A stretch of 64,000 nt of DNA from Orobanche coerulescens. Its lineage: Eukaryota > Streptophyta > Magnoliopsida > Lamiales > Orobanchaceae. A program made the translations under genes and the position numbers. The stretch is from positions 310,001 to 374,000 of the forward strand of contig JAWKAU010000043.1 of NCBI GenBank assembly GCA_033398695.1, read 5' to 3'. Shown here in pieces: positions 1 through 11,029 of the stretch (position 1 is the first letter of the stretch; every line of letters starts with the position of its first letter). The notes under the pieces were generated by a model. It was given only the letters and a program-made list of their open reading frames with translations. It was not told the origin of the DNA and ran no database searches.

Positions 1-2207
1 AGTCGCCTCCTTCTGCGAGGCCGCATATAACCGGCGGGCTTCCATCATTTGATCACGCATCCGGTCGGTCGCCGCCCGGGCCCGGTCGAGATCCTGCTTC
101 GCCCGCTTGGCCGCCTCCAAGGACTCCTTCTCCATTGCCGCGATCCTGTCGGCAAACTCGGTGTTCTGATTCCGAGCAGCCTAGAAGTCCACATAGAGAC
201 AGGCGGTAGAGGGCCGCCCCTCATAATCCTTCACGGCCTGAGCGGCCATCATCGCCGTTTGAAGGGCCAGAGCAAGGGTCGCCTGCATGGCGTCTCCGTA
301 CCGCCGGCGCGCGATCGCATCAAGATCGGTTGTCCAAGCCTTCGGCAGGGCGGCGATAGCCCAAGAGACGTAGTGAGGGACGTCGCTAGGCTCGCGGGGA
401 GATCTGCTCGCGAGGAAGTCCAACACCATCGGCGAGCAATTCGGGTCGGCAAGACGGACCCTGCACCAAGAACAAAGGCGTTAGTATGTCCCCTACACGA
501 ATGACATAACTCAGCAGAGCAACCAAACTTACCTTTCGACCTTCTCTGGGTCGCGGGCGAAGACAGGCTTGCCTCGTGGGGTCTGGGCATCAGTGGTCGC
601 CATGGCCTGTAGGAAGGCCGATGAGGGCGTAGACCCCTCTGCCATTGGAACTGCAGAAAGTGGAGGCGCGGCGACCGGCGGCACCACTGTGGGCGCCTCA
701 GCAGCAACGGAGGGCAAAGGCTCCTCCGACCTCCGCCTCTTGCGGTTGAGCTGGAGCTACTACTCCTCCCGAGGTTCTGGCTCATTGACGATCGGCCCCA
801 CGAGAGGTCTCGCCTCCGGGATAGGACGGGTCATCTCCGTAGGGGCACGACTCGTCTTCTTCCCTTGTCGGAGACGACTCATGACCCCAGGGTTCGACAT
901 GGCAATTTCTCTCGGTGGCTCGGAGTAGCGGGGGAAGTAGATCTCTGCCAAAAAAGACAACCAACCAAGTTAGTCTTCTTATTCAATCAAAGGGGATCGC
1001 CAAGCAAAAGTAGATCGTAAACATTTGTACCTGGGACCCTTAAGTGGCGGGGAAAGCGAAAAAACCGAGCGCCCAAACAATGAGCTTCGTTGTTGATCCG
1101 GCGAGTGTCGATATAACTGTCCAGAAGACTGCGGATTCACTCCCAGACGATCGAAAAATCAAATGGTAGGTCACCTGCTGCTGGAACAAGGGATCCTGCA
1201 AAAATAAAACCAAATTAGATCAGTTCAAGATGTATCCGAACGAAGGGAGAGTCAAAACCCTTACTCGTATTCCTCTCCCGGAAGCCGGTGGGGATATCCA
1301 ACTCATCGTCAGGTTTGTCGCTCGCGGCCGATTTCCACGCACCATCGACCCAACACCACTTTTCCAGGTCACCCAGGACCTTGTTCGGCACCCCAAGAAC
1401 CACCCGGCCCAAGTGACCCTGGATGTGGTAGCCGCCAACAGAACCCTTCTGCGTCATCAGCTTAAAGAGATAGTTCATCTCCAGCGCAGAAGGAAGACGG
1501 AACAGCCGGTGACCGCCAAATAGAGTGAAAGTGCTGACGATCTGCAACCAGGCGTTCGGCGTCAGTTGGAGCGGCGCCACATTCCAAGCGGTCAACAGAT
1601 ACGACACGGCGAACGGAAATGGGAACCGCAGTCTGGCCCCCATGATCAACTCATTAACGACGACCATACCCTCGGGAGGTTGGTCGGCACGTTCATTCTC
1701 GGCAGGCACAGACAGTGAAACGTCAGAGGAGACATGGAATTCCGCCCTCCAACGAGTCAAATCCTTCTTGCTCTCCGAACTCTTGATCTGGCCAAGGGTC
1801 CACGGGGAGCGGCCCGCGTCCCGAAACAACGTCCGCTTTACGGGTTCATGGGGGTGGGCGACCGAATACGCGCGAAAATCGAACTTAGGGCGTGGTCCGG
1901 CAAGTCTCTCCATAAGCTCGGAAAATTCCAAAAAGGCTTGGCCGAACACACTGTTATGTTCCTAGTACAGTCTTATTACCTCCTCCTCGTCGGTCAGCGA
2001 GTGCTTCTGCTCTGCCGCCGCCGACTTCCCCGCGTCAGCCTCGTTGAAGAGTTCTTCAACCTCCGCGGGTTCAATCCCAGCGTGGATGGCCTCGACGGCC
2101 GTATCTACGTGAAAATCCACAGAAGTTTCATCCCGAGCAGTCGAAGTCGCGGCGATGGAAGTGCTACCCGCCTCATACGCGATTGGTCTTCCTCCGGACA
2201 TATTCAA
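1..2207 (-). pseudogene. antisense extra ORF of element A ('putative gypsy-type transposon' domain), decayed and partial
   Basis: Read on the minus strand, 2207-1962 and 1949-1215 are one frame split by a TAG at 1964-1962. The second part has the pattern FPFAVSYLLTAWNVAPLQL then TPNAWLQIVSTF, typical of the plant 'transposase (putative) gypsy type' domain. A likely intron acceptor (TTTTTGCAG) lies near 1200. Further in-frame segments follow at 960-760, 717-529 and 429-1, separated by stops, including a TAG near 181. The last part, rich in E, K, R and A (about 180-1), looks like a coiled coil and runs off the window. The true start is probably the ATG near 2201. The function of this family is unknown; nothing visible supports an enzyme. 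Confidence 0.7.
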
Positions 2208-2733
2208 AGAAAAAGGAGGGATAAAAGCTTTTGTTCTTACCTAAAGAGTCTGAATCGAATGACGATCGTCACACAAAGCTTCAAGAAAATTCGGCTATGT
2301 CTTCTTCTTCTCAGGCAAAAGCACATAAAGTTATAACCCCAGAAGCCCTAGCCCCTTTTATAGGCGAGGGCAGGGACTTCGGGGCAAATAAGCGGAATCT
2401 CGAGGGCTTAAGTGCAACCATCGGATAAGTCGCATTTAATGCCGCCCTCGAAATCCACGTGTGCATCATTTCGAGAGCATGCCAAACGAAAAGTCTGACA
2501 AAACCATCGAACTCCCCCAACGGGAGCGCGACACGTGCCCCAGTGACGTTTCAAAGCCCGCTTCCACTTCCCGCTCTTTTCAACGACCGGAGAGGTCGTC
2601 CAAATTCGAATCCAGTCGTTCGAGAGACGATCGTCTGCTTCATAAAGGGATGAGTCGCTCGTCTAGTGCAAGCGATCGCCAGAAGAGCCACCTCACCCCA
2701 CGTCTTCAACATCGGAGCGAGCTGGGGGGAAAT

Positions 2734-3632
2734 TGTTGTGCGGCGATTTATACGCCTCGAAGGTGATCGGCATAATGGTCAGATGCCAACCGAAGAAGAC
2801 AGATCATGGTCAAGTGCCTAGCGGTCAACGTCCAAGGTGATCGTCTATTGGCACCTGGCGATCACCTCTAGTACCCGACCGGGGACGACCGTCCCATGCC
2901 ATGTGTAAATACAACACTTGTCAAAGTCTCCGAAGACCGAATCACGGGATGAAGGCCCACGTGCAGATTCGCGAAAGGCGCCGCAAGAACAGGCTTTACT
3001 CCAGCCCATCAGCAGCTGTCAGTGACAAGGACGGCCTCACCTACCGACAGACCCGCCGAAAGGTCCTATGTGGGACCTCCCAAGACCGCGACGTGAGGCA
3101 ATAATGTCGCCTCCTCATTGGTTCGCGCATCTGGCTGCCAGCAGCAGCTGCGGACTTTAAGGAAACAGTCCCACGTGCTGGGACGACCGCCCGCCTTATT
3201 TAATGCAGGAACGGCGATCGCCCGTGTGGGACATAGACATCCCAGCAACTTCCTATTCTATAAATAGGAGACCTCCAGCATTGGAAAAAGGAGGTTACGA
3301 CGATTACACACAGTAAACAGTACAGAGAACACTTCATCTTTGTAACAATAACTCACAGACCTTTAACTCTGGTTCTTCCGGCAATCAAACATCACTCAAT
3401 AGCTAGATAACTAGGGGCATTACACTCCTTGTAATTGTACTCTAACATTAATACTCGTACTCTAAAGCTGCATCCGTATTAATAATATCTCGCGAGAGCA
3501 TTCAAGCTCGGGACTAACAACCCCAGCAAATCTTGTGTCACTTACATTCCTTCGTACGTGCTCTTGCATTTGATTTGTTACTCACCTGTAGCCATATCCA
3601 GAAAACCATTACATATAATATTTCGGGTAACA
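2734..3632 (+). repeat. 3' LTR of element A
   Basis: The 899-bp LTR begins TGTTGTG and ends GGTAACA. It is preceded by a purine tract on the plus strand, and a TATA-like box (ctataaatagg) lies near 3260. The region about 3470-3540 closely matches, in inverse orientation, about 58020-58085 in the solo LTR at 57928-59101, so both belong to one LTR family. The next five bases (atagg, 3633-3637) would be the right half of the target-site duplication; the left half is outside the window. Confidence 0.75.
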
Positions 3633-3636
3633 ATAG

Positions 3637-3888
3637 GGAGGGCTCGAGGTCGGCCCTTTGGCTGATAACTTCAAAGCCTACGCGTTTGAGCACCCTTTGC
3701 AGCCCGCTTTCTTCGTGCCGATCCTAGACCTATCCTTGGACCATGGGGTCGACTTGAGCTGGTATCCGTCGCCCGACAACCTTGTTCACCCGGATGCCCC
3801 GAAGGACGGGGGTGCCGTGCTTGATGCTGGCGAGGGAGCAAATGCCGATCCTGCGACCGGGGGAGATGGCTCGGCAGGTACACCCTGA
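3637..3888 (+). pseudogene. C-terminus of the antisense extra ORF of element B
   Basis: After a stop at 3634-3636 an open frame runs to TGA at 3886-3888. It contains FEHPLQPAFFVPILDLSLDH and a WYPSPDNL segment, followed by an acidic, glycine-rich tail. This resembles the usual C-terminus of the plant gypsy-type extra ORF protein. It points towards the minus-strand pol at 5534-8682, so relative to its own element it is antisense, as in element A. Its N-terminal part is cut off by the element A LTR ending at 3632. No real start codon remains. Confidence 0.6.
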
Positions 3889-4279
3889 GCTAGCTTGCTA
3901 TTTTTTGTTTTTACTTGTTATTTTCTAGGCTTCCCTTTTTGTATTTTGCCCTCGGGCGACCGTGCTTGTACTTCAAATGAAATGAAATGAGTATTTCCTT
4001 ATCTGATTTCTTGTTTGCATGTTCGTCTTTCCGAATCTTTTGCATTTGATCTCATACAAATGTGATTGAGGAGGAGCGATCGTTGTAGGTACAGCTCCAA
4101 ATGAATTGATATACTTAACTCATATTGGTAACTTTCAGAACAAAGTTGATCGTCGTATGTATAGCTCCGCTCTCCCCTTGTTTTTGTTCACTTAGTAAAA
4201 GTAAGGGAACGAAAATAAATCGTTTAGCGAGCGATCTTTGGTTTAGTTCTTGCGATCTTCAATTTTGCAGATTCCTCAA

Positions 4280-5430
4280 GGAAGGCCGACCATCTCGGCC
4301 TAGAGGAACCTTGCACGGTCGTGGAGTTCGATGGAACCGACCTCTGCGACCATGTCTTGTGCGCGAGCGACATGCCGTCTGATGGTCTACGTCTCGCGAC
4401 TCACTTAATTATGAGGGTCCTCCGTAGGCTATGTTTTGCCTCGCACTGTAGCGATGGGGCGGACGATCTCAGCCTGGAGGAGTCCTTGCACGGGGCGCCG
4501 TTGGATTAATCGACTTCGCGACCGTGGCTTGTTAGCACTTTTCTATCTGGGACCGACATATCAGATGACGGACCTTTGAAGGCATACGTTGTCACGGGGG
4601 GCGGGACGCGTCGCATTGTCCGGATCCACCATGTTAGATGATGGACCTTTGAGGGCGGGCGAGCGTGTCCACAGATCTGTTTTGGAGGGTCTTTCGGCTA
4701 CGCCCGCCTCGTTTTTAAACGAAAGGGCGAGCGATCTTCGCCCAAAGGAACCTTGCATGGACGGGTTGTTGGTTCCATTAGGGATGTCAATGGGTCGGGT
4801 AGGGTACGGGTATGCCTCCTCCATACCCTACCCTATTTGATTCAGATCGGGTTCGGGTATTACCCATCGGGTAATCGGGTACCCAATGGGTATTCGGGTA
4901 CCCGTATACCTTATATTTAAGAATGTAAATATTTTTTAATATATCATATATACATATAATGTAATTAATAAATTCAATTTAGTAAAGTAAAAGTTTAAAA
5001 TATAATATTTTATATAATAATATATATAATATATAATATAATATAATATTTATGTATAATATATAATAAAAATATATTTATATAATTCAAACGGGTACGC
5101 GGGTTGGGTAATCGGGTCGGGTAATCGGGTAATATACTATACCCATACCCTACCCGTACCCGATCATAAAATTTCGGGTTCGACCGATACCCGACCCGAT
5201 TTCGGGTTTATCCGACGGGTAGGATCGGGTACGGATAAAATTGACATTCCTAGGTTCCATCGACCTCCACAACCATGGCTACACTTTTCTACCTAGGATC
5301 GTCATGTCAGATGGCGATCCTCGACGGTATATGTTGTGCTGGGGGAGGCGATCGCTTGCCTAGGTTCATCATGTTAGATGACGAACTTTAGAGGGTGAGC
5401 GAGTCATCCTCTTTTTGAAGGCGTTGCTCA
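4280..5430 (-). repeat. degenerate tandem repeats in the 3' spacer of element B
   Basis: Blocks related to GGAACCTTGCACGG occur near 4307, 4484 and 4750. Blocks related to cagatgacggacctttga occur near 4563, 4635 and 5313, and cacttttctaCCTAGG-like blocks near 4537 and 5283. The order of blocks repeats, giving units of roughly 0.3-0.7 kb depending on insertions. Tandem repeats between pol and the 3' LTR are common in Tat-lineage elements. The hAT MITE at 4779-5252 interrupts one unit. The rest of 3889-5533 is non-coding. Confidence 0.5.
4779..5252. mobile_element. non-autonomous hAT element (MITE) rich in CGGGTA motifs
   Basis: The 474-bp element has terminal inverted repeats (TIRs) TAGGGATGTCAAT and ATTGACATTCCTA. 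It is flanked by a perfect 8-bp duplication GGTTCCAT (4771-4778 and 5253-5260), diagnostic of hAT-type transposition. Both ends carry arrays of CGGGTA/GGGTAATCGGGT on both strands around an AT-rich core. There is no coding capacity. Confidence 0.9.
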
Positions 5431-5533
5431 GGCAGTAGCCTTTGGTTTGGTTTGCCGAAGCGAATCACTTGGGGGAGAATTGGAAAATCTCATTAAGCAC
5501 TTTGCACATTGAGTAAATGAATACAGGGTGTTT

Positions 5534-8500
5534 CTACTGATAATACTTCTTCAAATGGGCGGCGTTCCAGGGATGTTGGTCCGGAGTTCCGTCTGGGTGT
5601 TGGAGCTCGTAGGCTCCTTTGGTTAGCCACTTGGATATCCTGAACGGTCCTTCCCAGTTCGGACCAAATACTCCCGTATGGGTCTGGACCTTCTTGAGGA
5701 CTAGGTCGCCCACTTGGAATCGCCTTTCTTTGACCTTTGAATTGAAGAACTTTTCGGATCTCCTTTTGTGGATCGTGTTCTTCATTTCTGAGGTCAGTCG
5801 TCGCTCTTCGAGCATATCCAAGTTGATTCGCGGAGCTACATCATTGTCCGTCGTCAGTTGTTGTGAAGTTCGGTAGCTGAGGACGGCGATCTCCGATGGG
5901 ATCACTGCTTCTGTTCCGAAAGCGAGGGCGAATGGGTTTCCCCCGGTTGAATTTCTTGTCATTGTTCGCTAGGACCAGAAAACACACGGGAGCTCGCTCG
6001 CCCAACACCCTTTCTTGGATTCAAGTTTGGCTTTGATCGTGTGCTTGAGGATCTTGTTTACAGCCTCTACCTGCCCGTTTGTTTGAGGGTGGTAAGGGAC
6101 CGAGAACAACTTTTTTATTCCCCACTTCTCGCAGAATTGCATAACTTCCAAACCGTCGAACTGCTTTCCGTTGTCGGAGATGATAGCCTGAGGTAGACCG
6201 AACGGCAGATGATGTTTTTCCAAATGAACTTAATTACTTGCTCTTGGCCGATCTTGTTGAGTGGTTCGGCCTCTGCCCATTTCGTGAAATAATCGACCCC
6301 CACGACGGCAAATTTACATCCCCTTGGTGCCGTCGGCAAAGGACCGATGAGGTCGATGCCCCATTGGGCGAACGGCCATGGACTATACATAGAGGTGAGC
6401 TGCTCGGGGGAGAGCTTGATGTTCGGGCCCATTATTTGACACCTGTGACAAGACAGGGCGTAGGCGATCGCGTCCTTTTGTAGGGTAGGCCAGAAAAAAC
6501 CTTGTCTGATGGTCTTGTGGATGAGGGCTCGCCCTCCCGCGTGATTTCCATAGATCCTGTCATGGATTTCGGCTAAAACAATTCGGCCTTCCTCCGGCGT
6601 AATGCATCTGAGGTGGGGAAGGCTGAAAGGTCGCTTGTAAAGCCGGTCATCCAAGAGGGTGTATTTGGTCGCTCGGAGCTGAAGCTGGCGAGCCTTGACC
6701 CGATCCGTGGGGACCATTTCGTCCTTCAAGTATTAAATGAATGGAGGCATCCAGTTCTCTTCGGCGATGGCCACTGTGGCGACCAGGCTTTTGTAGATCG
6801 TCGATCTCTCCAACTTAGTGATTTGGATGTTAGAGAAATCCGCTGCCCCATCCGACGATGCGAGTTTGGATAGGGCATCGGTCTGGAAGTTGTGCTCTCT
6901 CGGGATTTGCTAGATCAGCACTTCTTCAAAATTTGTGCACATTTCGGCGACCAACTCTTGATATTTGATCATCTGTTCGCAGCGCGCCTCATATTATCCC
7001 TTGACTTGGTTCACGACCAAGAGGGAGTCCATGAAGATGTAAAGATGACGAACGCCCATGGCGAGCGCTAAATCGAGCCCGCCTACTAAGGCTTCGTACT
7101 CGGCTTCATTGTTGGTCGCACGGAAATCGAAACGCACAACATTTGTAAAACTCTGGCCATCGGGACTGATGAGGACAATCCCTGCCCCTGCTTGCGAGCT
7201 GGTCGACGAGCCATCTACGAACAGTTTCCAGGCGGGACGACCGACTTGGGTCGGGCTAGGCGGGAAAGTTAATTCCACCACAAAATCCGCCAGTGCTTGG
7301 CCCTTGATCGCCGTCGAGGAGCATACGTGACACCGTATTGGGTGATCTCCAGTGACCACTTGAGGAGTCGCCCTTTGGTGTTTGGACGGTGCAGAACTTG
7401 CCTTAGAGGGAGAGTCGTCAGAACCTCCACTTGGTGTTCGAAGAAATAGTCTCTCAACTTGCAAACACCCATGACAAGTGTGTAGGCGAGTTTCTCCAGA
7501 GGCGTGTAACGCATCTCCGCGTCATGTAGCGCTTGACTGACGAAGTAGATCGGCAAGTGGGTTTGTCCCTCTGTCCGCACTAATACCGCGCTCACCGCGA
7601 CCTCTGAGGCCGCCAGGTAAAGGAACAGTTTCTCGCCGGGGATCGATTTTGCTAAAATTTGGGGGTTGGAAAGATACTCCTTGATTTTGGCGAACGCCAT
7701 TTGACTTTCTTTCATCCACGCAAAATTTTTATCCTTTATGGTGGCGAAGAAAGGCTTGCTTTTGTCTCCGAGCCGTGAAATGAAATGATTAAGGGCTGCC
7801 AAACACCCCGTGAGGCGTTGCACCTGCTTGACATTCCGTGGTTCTTGCATGTCGAGGATCGCCTTGATCTTTGTGGGGTTGGCTTCGATCCCCCTTTGGC
7901 TCACGATGTGCCCCATGAATTTTCCGGAGCTTACTCCGAAGTTGCATTTCTTGGGGTTTAGCTTCATGTTGAAATTCTAGAGGATGGTGAACGTCTCGGC
8001 GAGGTCTTTGAGGTGATTTTTCTTTTTGAGGCTCTTGACCACAATGTCGTCAATGTAAACCTCCATGGTTTTGCCGAGTTGATCGGCGAACATCCCGTTG
8101 ACTAGGCATTGGTAGGTCGCCCCCGCATTTTTTAGACCGAACGACATTTGGGCCCAGAAGAACACGTCTTTTTCCGTGCGGAATGATGTGTGTTTTACGT
8201 CTTTCTCCATCATTGGGATCTGATGGTATCCGGCGAATGCGTCCATAAACGATATCATTTCACAACCTGTCATGCTATCGACCAAGTGGTCAATGTGAGG
8301 CATCAGAAAGTGATCTTTCGGACAAGCTGCGTTGAGGTCGGTGAAATCGATCCACAACCTCCAGGAGTCGCTCGCCTTCTTGACGAGCACCGCGTTGGCG
8401 ACCCATTGTGGCTCGTCGGTAGCTACCCCGATTAGTTTGTTATCGAGCAGCTTTTTGACTTCTGCATCTAGCAGAGCATATTTTTCTGGACCGAATTTCC

Positions 8501-8682
8501 TACGTTTTTGGTGAACAGGCTTCCTTGCCGGTTCGATCTTCAGATAGTGGCAATCATGTTTAGGATTGATGTCGACCATATCTTCATGTGACCAGGCAAA
8601 AAATTCTGATGTTCTTTCGTAGTAAACTGATCAGAACGTCTTTCAGCTCGGGATCGACGCTCGAGCCGATCTGCACCAAGTG
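5534..8682 (-). pseudogene. Ty3/gypsy Tat-like pol polyprotein of element B, decayed, 5'-truncated
   Basis: Domains in minus-strand order are reverse transcriptase (about 8600-7900, VYIDDIVVKS active-site box), an RNase H-like region (about 7900-7330), a second, archaeal-type RNase H (about 7270-6994, LFVDGSSTSSQAGAGI and NNEAEYEALVGGL) and integrase (about 6740-5534, HHCC-like CHRCQ, WGIDLIGPLP, then SDNGKQFDG). It ends WNAAHLKKYYQ plus stop. The second RNase H is a hallmark of the Tat lineage. Damage includes a TAG at 7979-7977 inside the RT, a frameshift near 7320, another near 6220 and a break near 5965. Gag, protease and the 5' LTR are missing; similarity stops near 8682. It is non-functional. 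Confidence 0.88.
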
Positions 8683-8939
8683 GGAGGTTGGGGTAGGTGG
8701 GTGGGTGGTGATGGATGAGGTTATCTATTTTATTCTTTAAAATATTTAATAAAAAGGATAAATATATCAAAGGATCGTTTGGTATTATAACTTTTAAAAT
8801 TATTTCTCAATTTTATTTTTTATCCATATTAAAAATTGATACACATAAGTTATTTATATTGTTAATCAATATTGGTCCACTATGGATCCGCTAAACTGGC
8901 GTCACCTAAGTCTTATGCTACCTTAGCTGGTGGAGCATT
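8683..8939. other. AT-rich spacer after truncated element B
   Basis: Homology to pol stops at a GGTGGGTGGG-type stretch near 8690. No gene, tRNA or clear repeat is visible. This may be the deletion junction that removed the 5' half of element B. Confidence 0.4.
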
Positions 8940-9095
8940 CAGTGGCGGAAGCAGAGTATTTACTCAGGAGGGTCCGGATCTATAAAAATTACGGAGATCA
9001 GACAACTATATATAGCTTACCCTATTTTATAAGGGAATTTTCATCCGCTGGGGGGCCCGTGGACCCTCTTGGACCCCCCCCTCCCTCCGCTCCTG
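8940..9095. mobile_element. short hAT-like MITE
   Basis: The 156-bp segment starts CAGTGGCGGAAGC and ends CCGCTCCTG, an imperfect inverted pair like the CAGTGGCGGA ends of many plant hAT MITEs. Flanks ggagcatt (8932-8939) and agagcatc (9096-9103) match at 6 of 8 positions, an aged 8-bp duplication. Confidence 0.55.
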
Positions 9096-9103
9096 AGAGC
9101 ATC

Positions 9104-9150
9104 TATCTGCACCATCCATACACGCCACATATAGTGCATTCGACCAAAAA
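9104..9150. repeat. half-copy of the foldback repeat seen at 14084-14249
   Basis: Words such as ATCTGCACC, CCATACACGCCAC and TAGTGCATTCGAC match the reverse complement of the left arm of the hairpin at 14084-14154, with a few changes. The match stops exactly where the Helitron begins (9151), so the Helitron may have inserted into a foldback copy. Confidence 0.45.
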
Positions 9151-9517
9151 TCCCCCTATATACTAATGCAGAATATGCTGAGCCTACATGGCAGTTTCTC
9201 ATGCTTTGGCTGCCACATGTCATCTTCTGGTGCTTCGGTTGCTCATGTGTCATATTCTCATGCTTTGGTTAACACATCACCATTTTCTAACCTATTTATT
9301 AATTACCTAAATTAATTACCTCAATTAATAAGTAGTAAATAATATTACCTAAATTATCATTTCCTGCCGCTTAAAAAATAGGTCTGCAGAGGAAAGTTAG
9401 AAATTATGAAATTATGAAAATTTGAAAGTTAGAAAAACATAATAAAAGTGATATTCAATTAGTTTTACATATGTAAAATAAAAGCAAGAAAAACAGAGGA
9501 AAAAAAACACTTGGACA

Positions 9518-10978
9518 ATTTAATTTCTTATATATTTGAAAAATCTCTTTGAAAATTCATAAAATCAGTAATTATATAATTTCGTAAATATAAGTTTTTT
9601 TATTTATTTTGTTATTTTATATTAATTAAATTAGATTAAAACTAAAATAGACTAATTGGTTTATTCCATAAGTTCTTTGATTTATTCATAATAATGATTA
9701 AAACCATTGTTTCTACACTTTCAATAATAGTTTTAATAATAGTATTTTGATTTATTTAATTGATTAGGACTTCAAGTACTTTTTTATTTATATATATCCA
9801 ATACTTCTTTTGTAATACTCACAAGCATCTTTCATTTTAGTTGATATTTATTTTATTGATATATCTAATTATAGTGACTAAATAATTAGTGGAATATATA
9901 ATATTTTCGCGAGATTTTAGGTTTAAGTTTTTAATATATAGTGCAAACTGATATATTAAATTTGTCTTTGATTGGGTTATGTTGTTAATTAATGAAAATA
10001 TGAAATATTTCTATAAATATAATCAATTCCTCCGGTGAAATAAAAGCAAGAAAAACAGAGAAAAAAAAGACACTCGGACAAATTTTGTTCTTTGTTAAGT
10101 CTTTTTCTTTGAAAACATATAATCGATTTTGTCTTTTTTGCCTTCAGATTTCTTAATATTTACTTTTTAGATAATTCTTAATATTTTTTTATTAATTTTA
10201 CTTAAGCCCTTCAAGTTAATTTCATTTTCGAGTAAGCTCAAATAATAGTATGTTACAAAATTTACATGTTTCTTGAGATTTCTCAACAGGTATAGTTTAT
10301 AATTCTCCCCTATATACTGATGTAGAATACACTGAGGCTAAGTAATGACTTTCCATACTTGGCATGTCTTTTCTTTAGTCTTCGTGTGCTTATGTGTCAG
10401 CCTCTCATGCTTCAGCTCACACATAATCAATTACTGGTCTAATCATCATTGCGTTAATTACATTATAATTATATCTCAAATAACTCCTACCTACCTTATG
10501 AATAAATAGGAATTGATTATATTTACAGAAATATTCTATATTTTTATTAATTAAAAATATAAATTCCAAATAAAGAGAAATTTAATATAGTAGTGTGCGC
10601 TATATATTAAAAACTTAAACCTAAAATCTCGCAGAAATATTATATATTCCAATTAATTGGTTTATATATTATATAAAGATGTTTGGGGGTATTGCAAAAG
10701 AAGTGTTGAATATATATAATTAATAAGGTACTTGAAGTCCTAATCCAATTAAATAAATCGAAATAATCTTATAAAAAATATTATTGAAAGTGTAGAAACA
10801 ATGGATTTAATTATTATTTATAAATAAATCAAAACTATGGAATAAATCAATTAGTCTATTTTAGTTTTAAATCTTATTTAATTAATATAAAATAAAAAAT
10901 AAAAAAACTTATTTATAATTACTGATTTTATGACTTCTCAAATAAATATTTCTAAATATATAAGAAATTAAACTTAAT
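9518..10978. repeat. long imperfect inverted repeat, arms about 0.5 kb
   Basis: Arm 9518-10035 pairs with the reverse complement of arm 10505-10978 across most of its length. Examples are aggacttcaagtacttt against ggtacttgaagtccta, gtttctacactttcaataat against attattgaaagtgtagaaac, and gagattttaggtttaag against cttaaacctaaaatctc. The spacer is about 470 bp. Identity by eye is roughly 80-85%. A read-through transcript could fold into a long hairpin. Confidence 0.75.
10304..10345 (+). other. second Helitron-type 5' terminus
   Basis: TCTCCCCTATATACTGATG followed by tagaatacactgaggc matches the terminus at 9151 closely. The weaker TCATGCTT/ACACAT words after it also match. This suggests a nested or tandem Helitron of the same family inside the first one, lying in the loop of the inverted repeat. 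Confidence 0.5.
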
Positions 10979-11029
10979 AATAATATAATAATCCATAGAT
11001 TCATCCTTGTACAAAGAGAATTTCAAAAA

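Larger units (their letters stand above)
1..3632 (+). mobile_element. 3' part of a Ty3/gypsy (Tat-like) LTR retrotransposon, element A
   Basis: This is the right end of a plus-strand LTR retrotransposon whose gag-pol would lie left of the window. It holds an antisense extra reading frame (1-2207), about 0.5 kb of non-coding sequence, a polypurine-like tract (gctggggggaaat, about 2721-2733) and an LTR at 2734-3632. Extra ORFs in antisense orientation near the 3' end are known from plant Tat-lineage gypsy elements. Directly after the LTR comes the end of an extra ORF of the same protein family in the opposite orientation, so element A seems to have inserted into element B. The left half of the target duplication is outside the window, so this is inference. 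Confidence 0.72.

Noticed and set aside
1230..1965. Plus-strand frames at 1230-1523 and 1525-1965
   Set aside because: They mirror the minus-strand extra ORF, which has the recognisable domain.
3671..3883. Minus-strand frame opposite the extra ORF C-terminus
   Set aside because: Shadow of the plus-strand frame; histidine- and arginine-rich with no family pattern.
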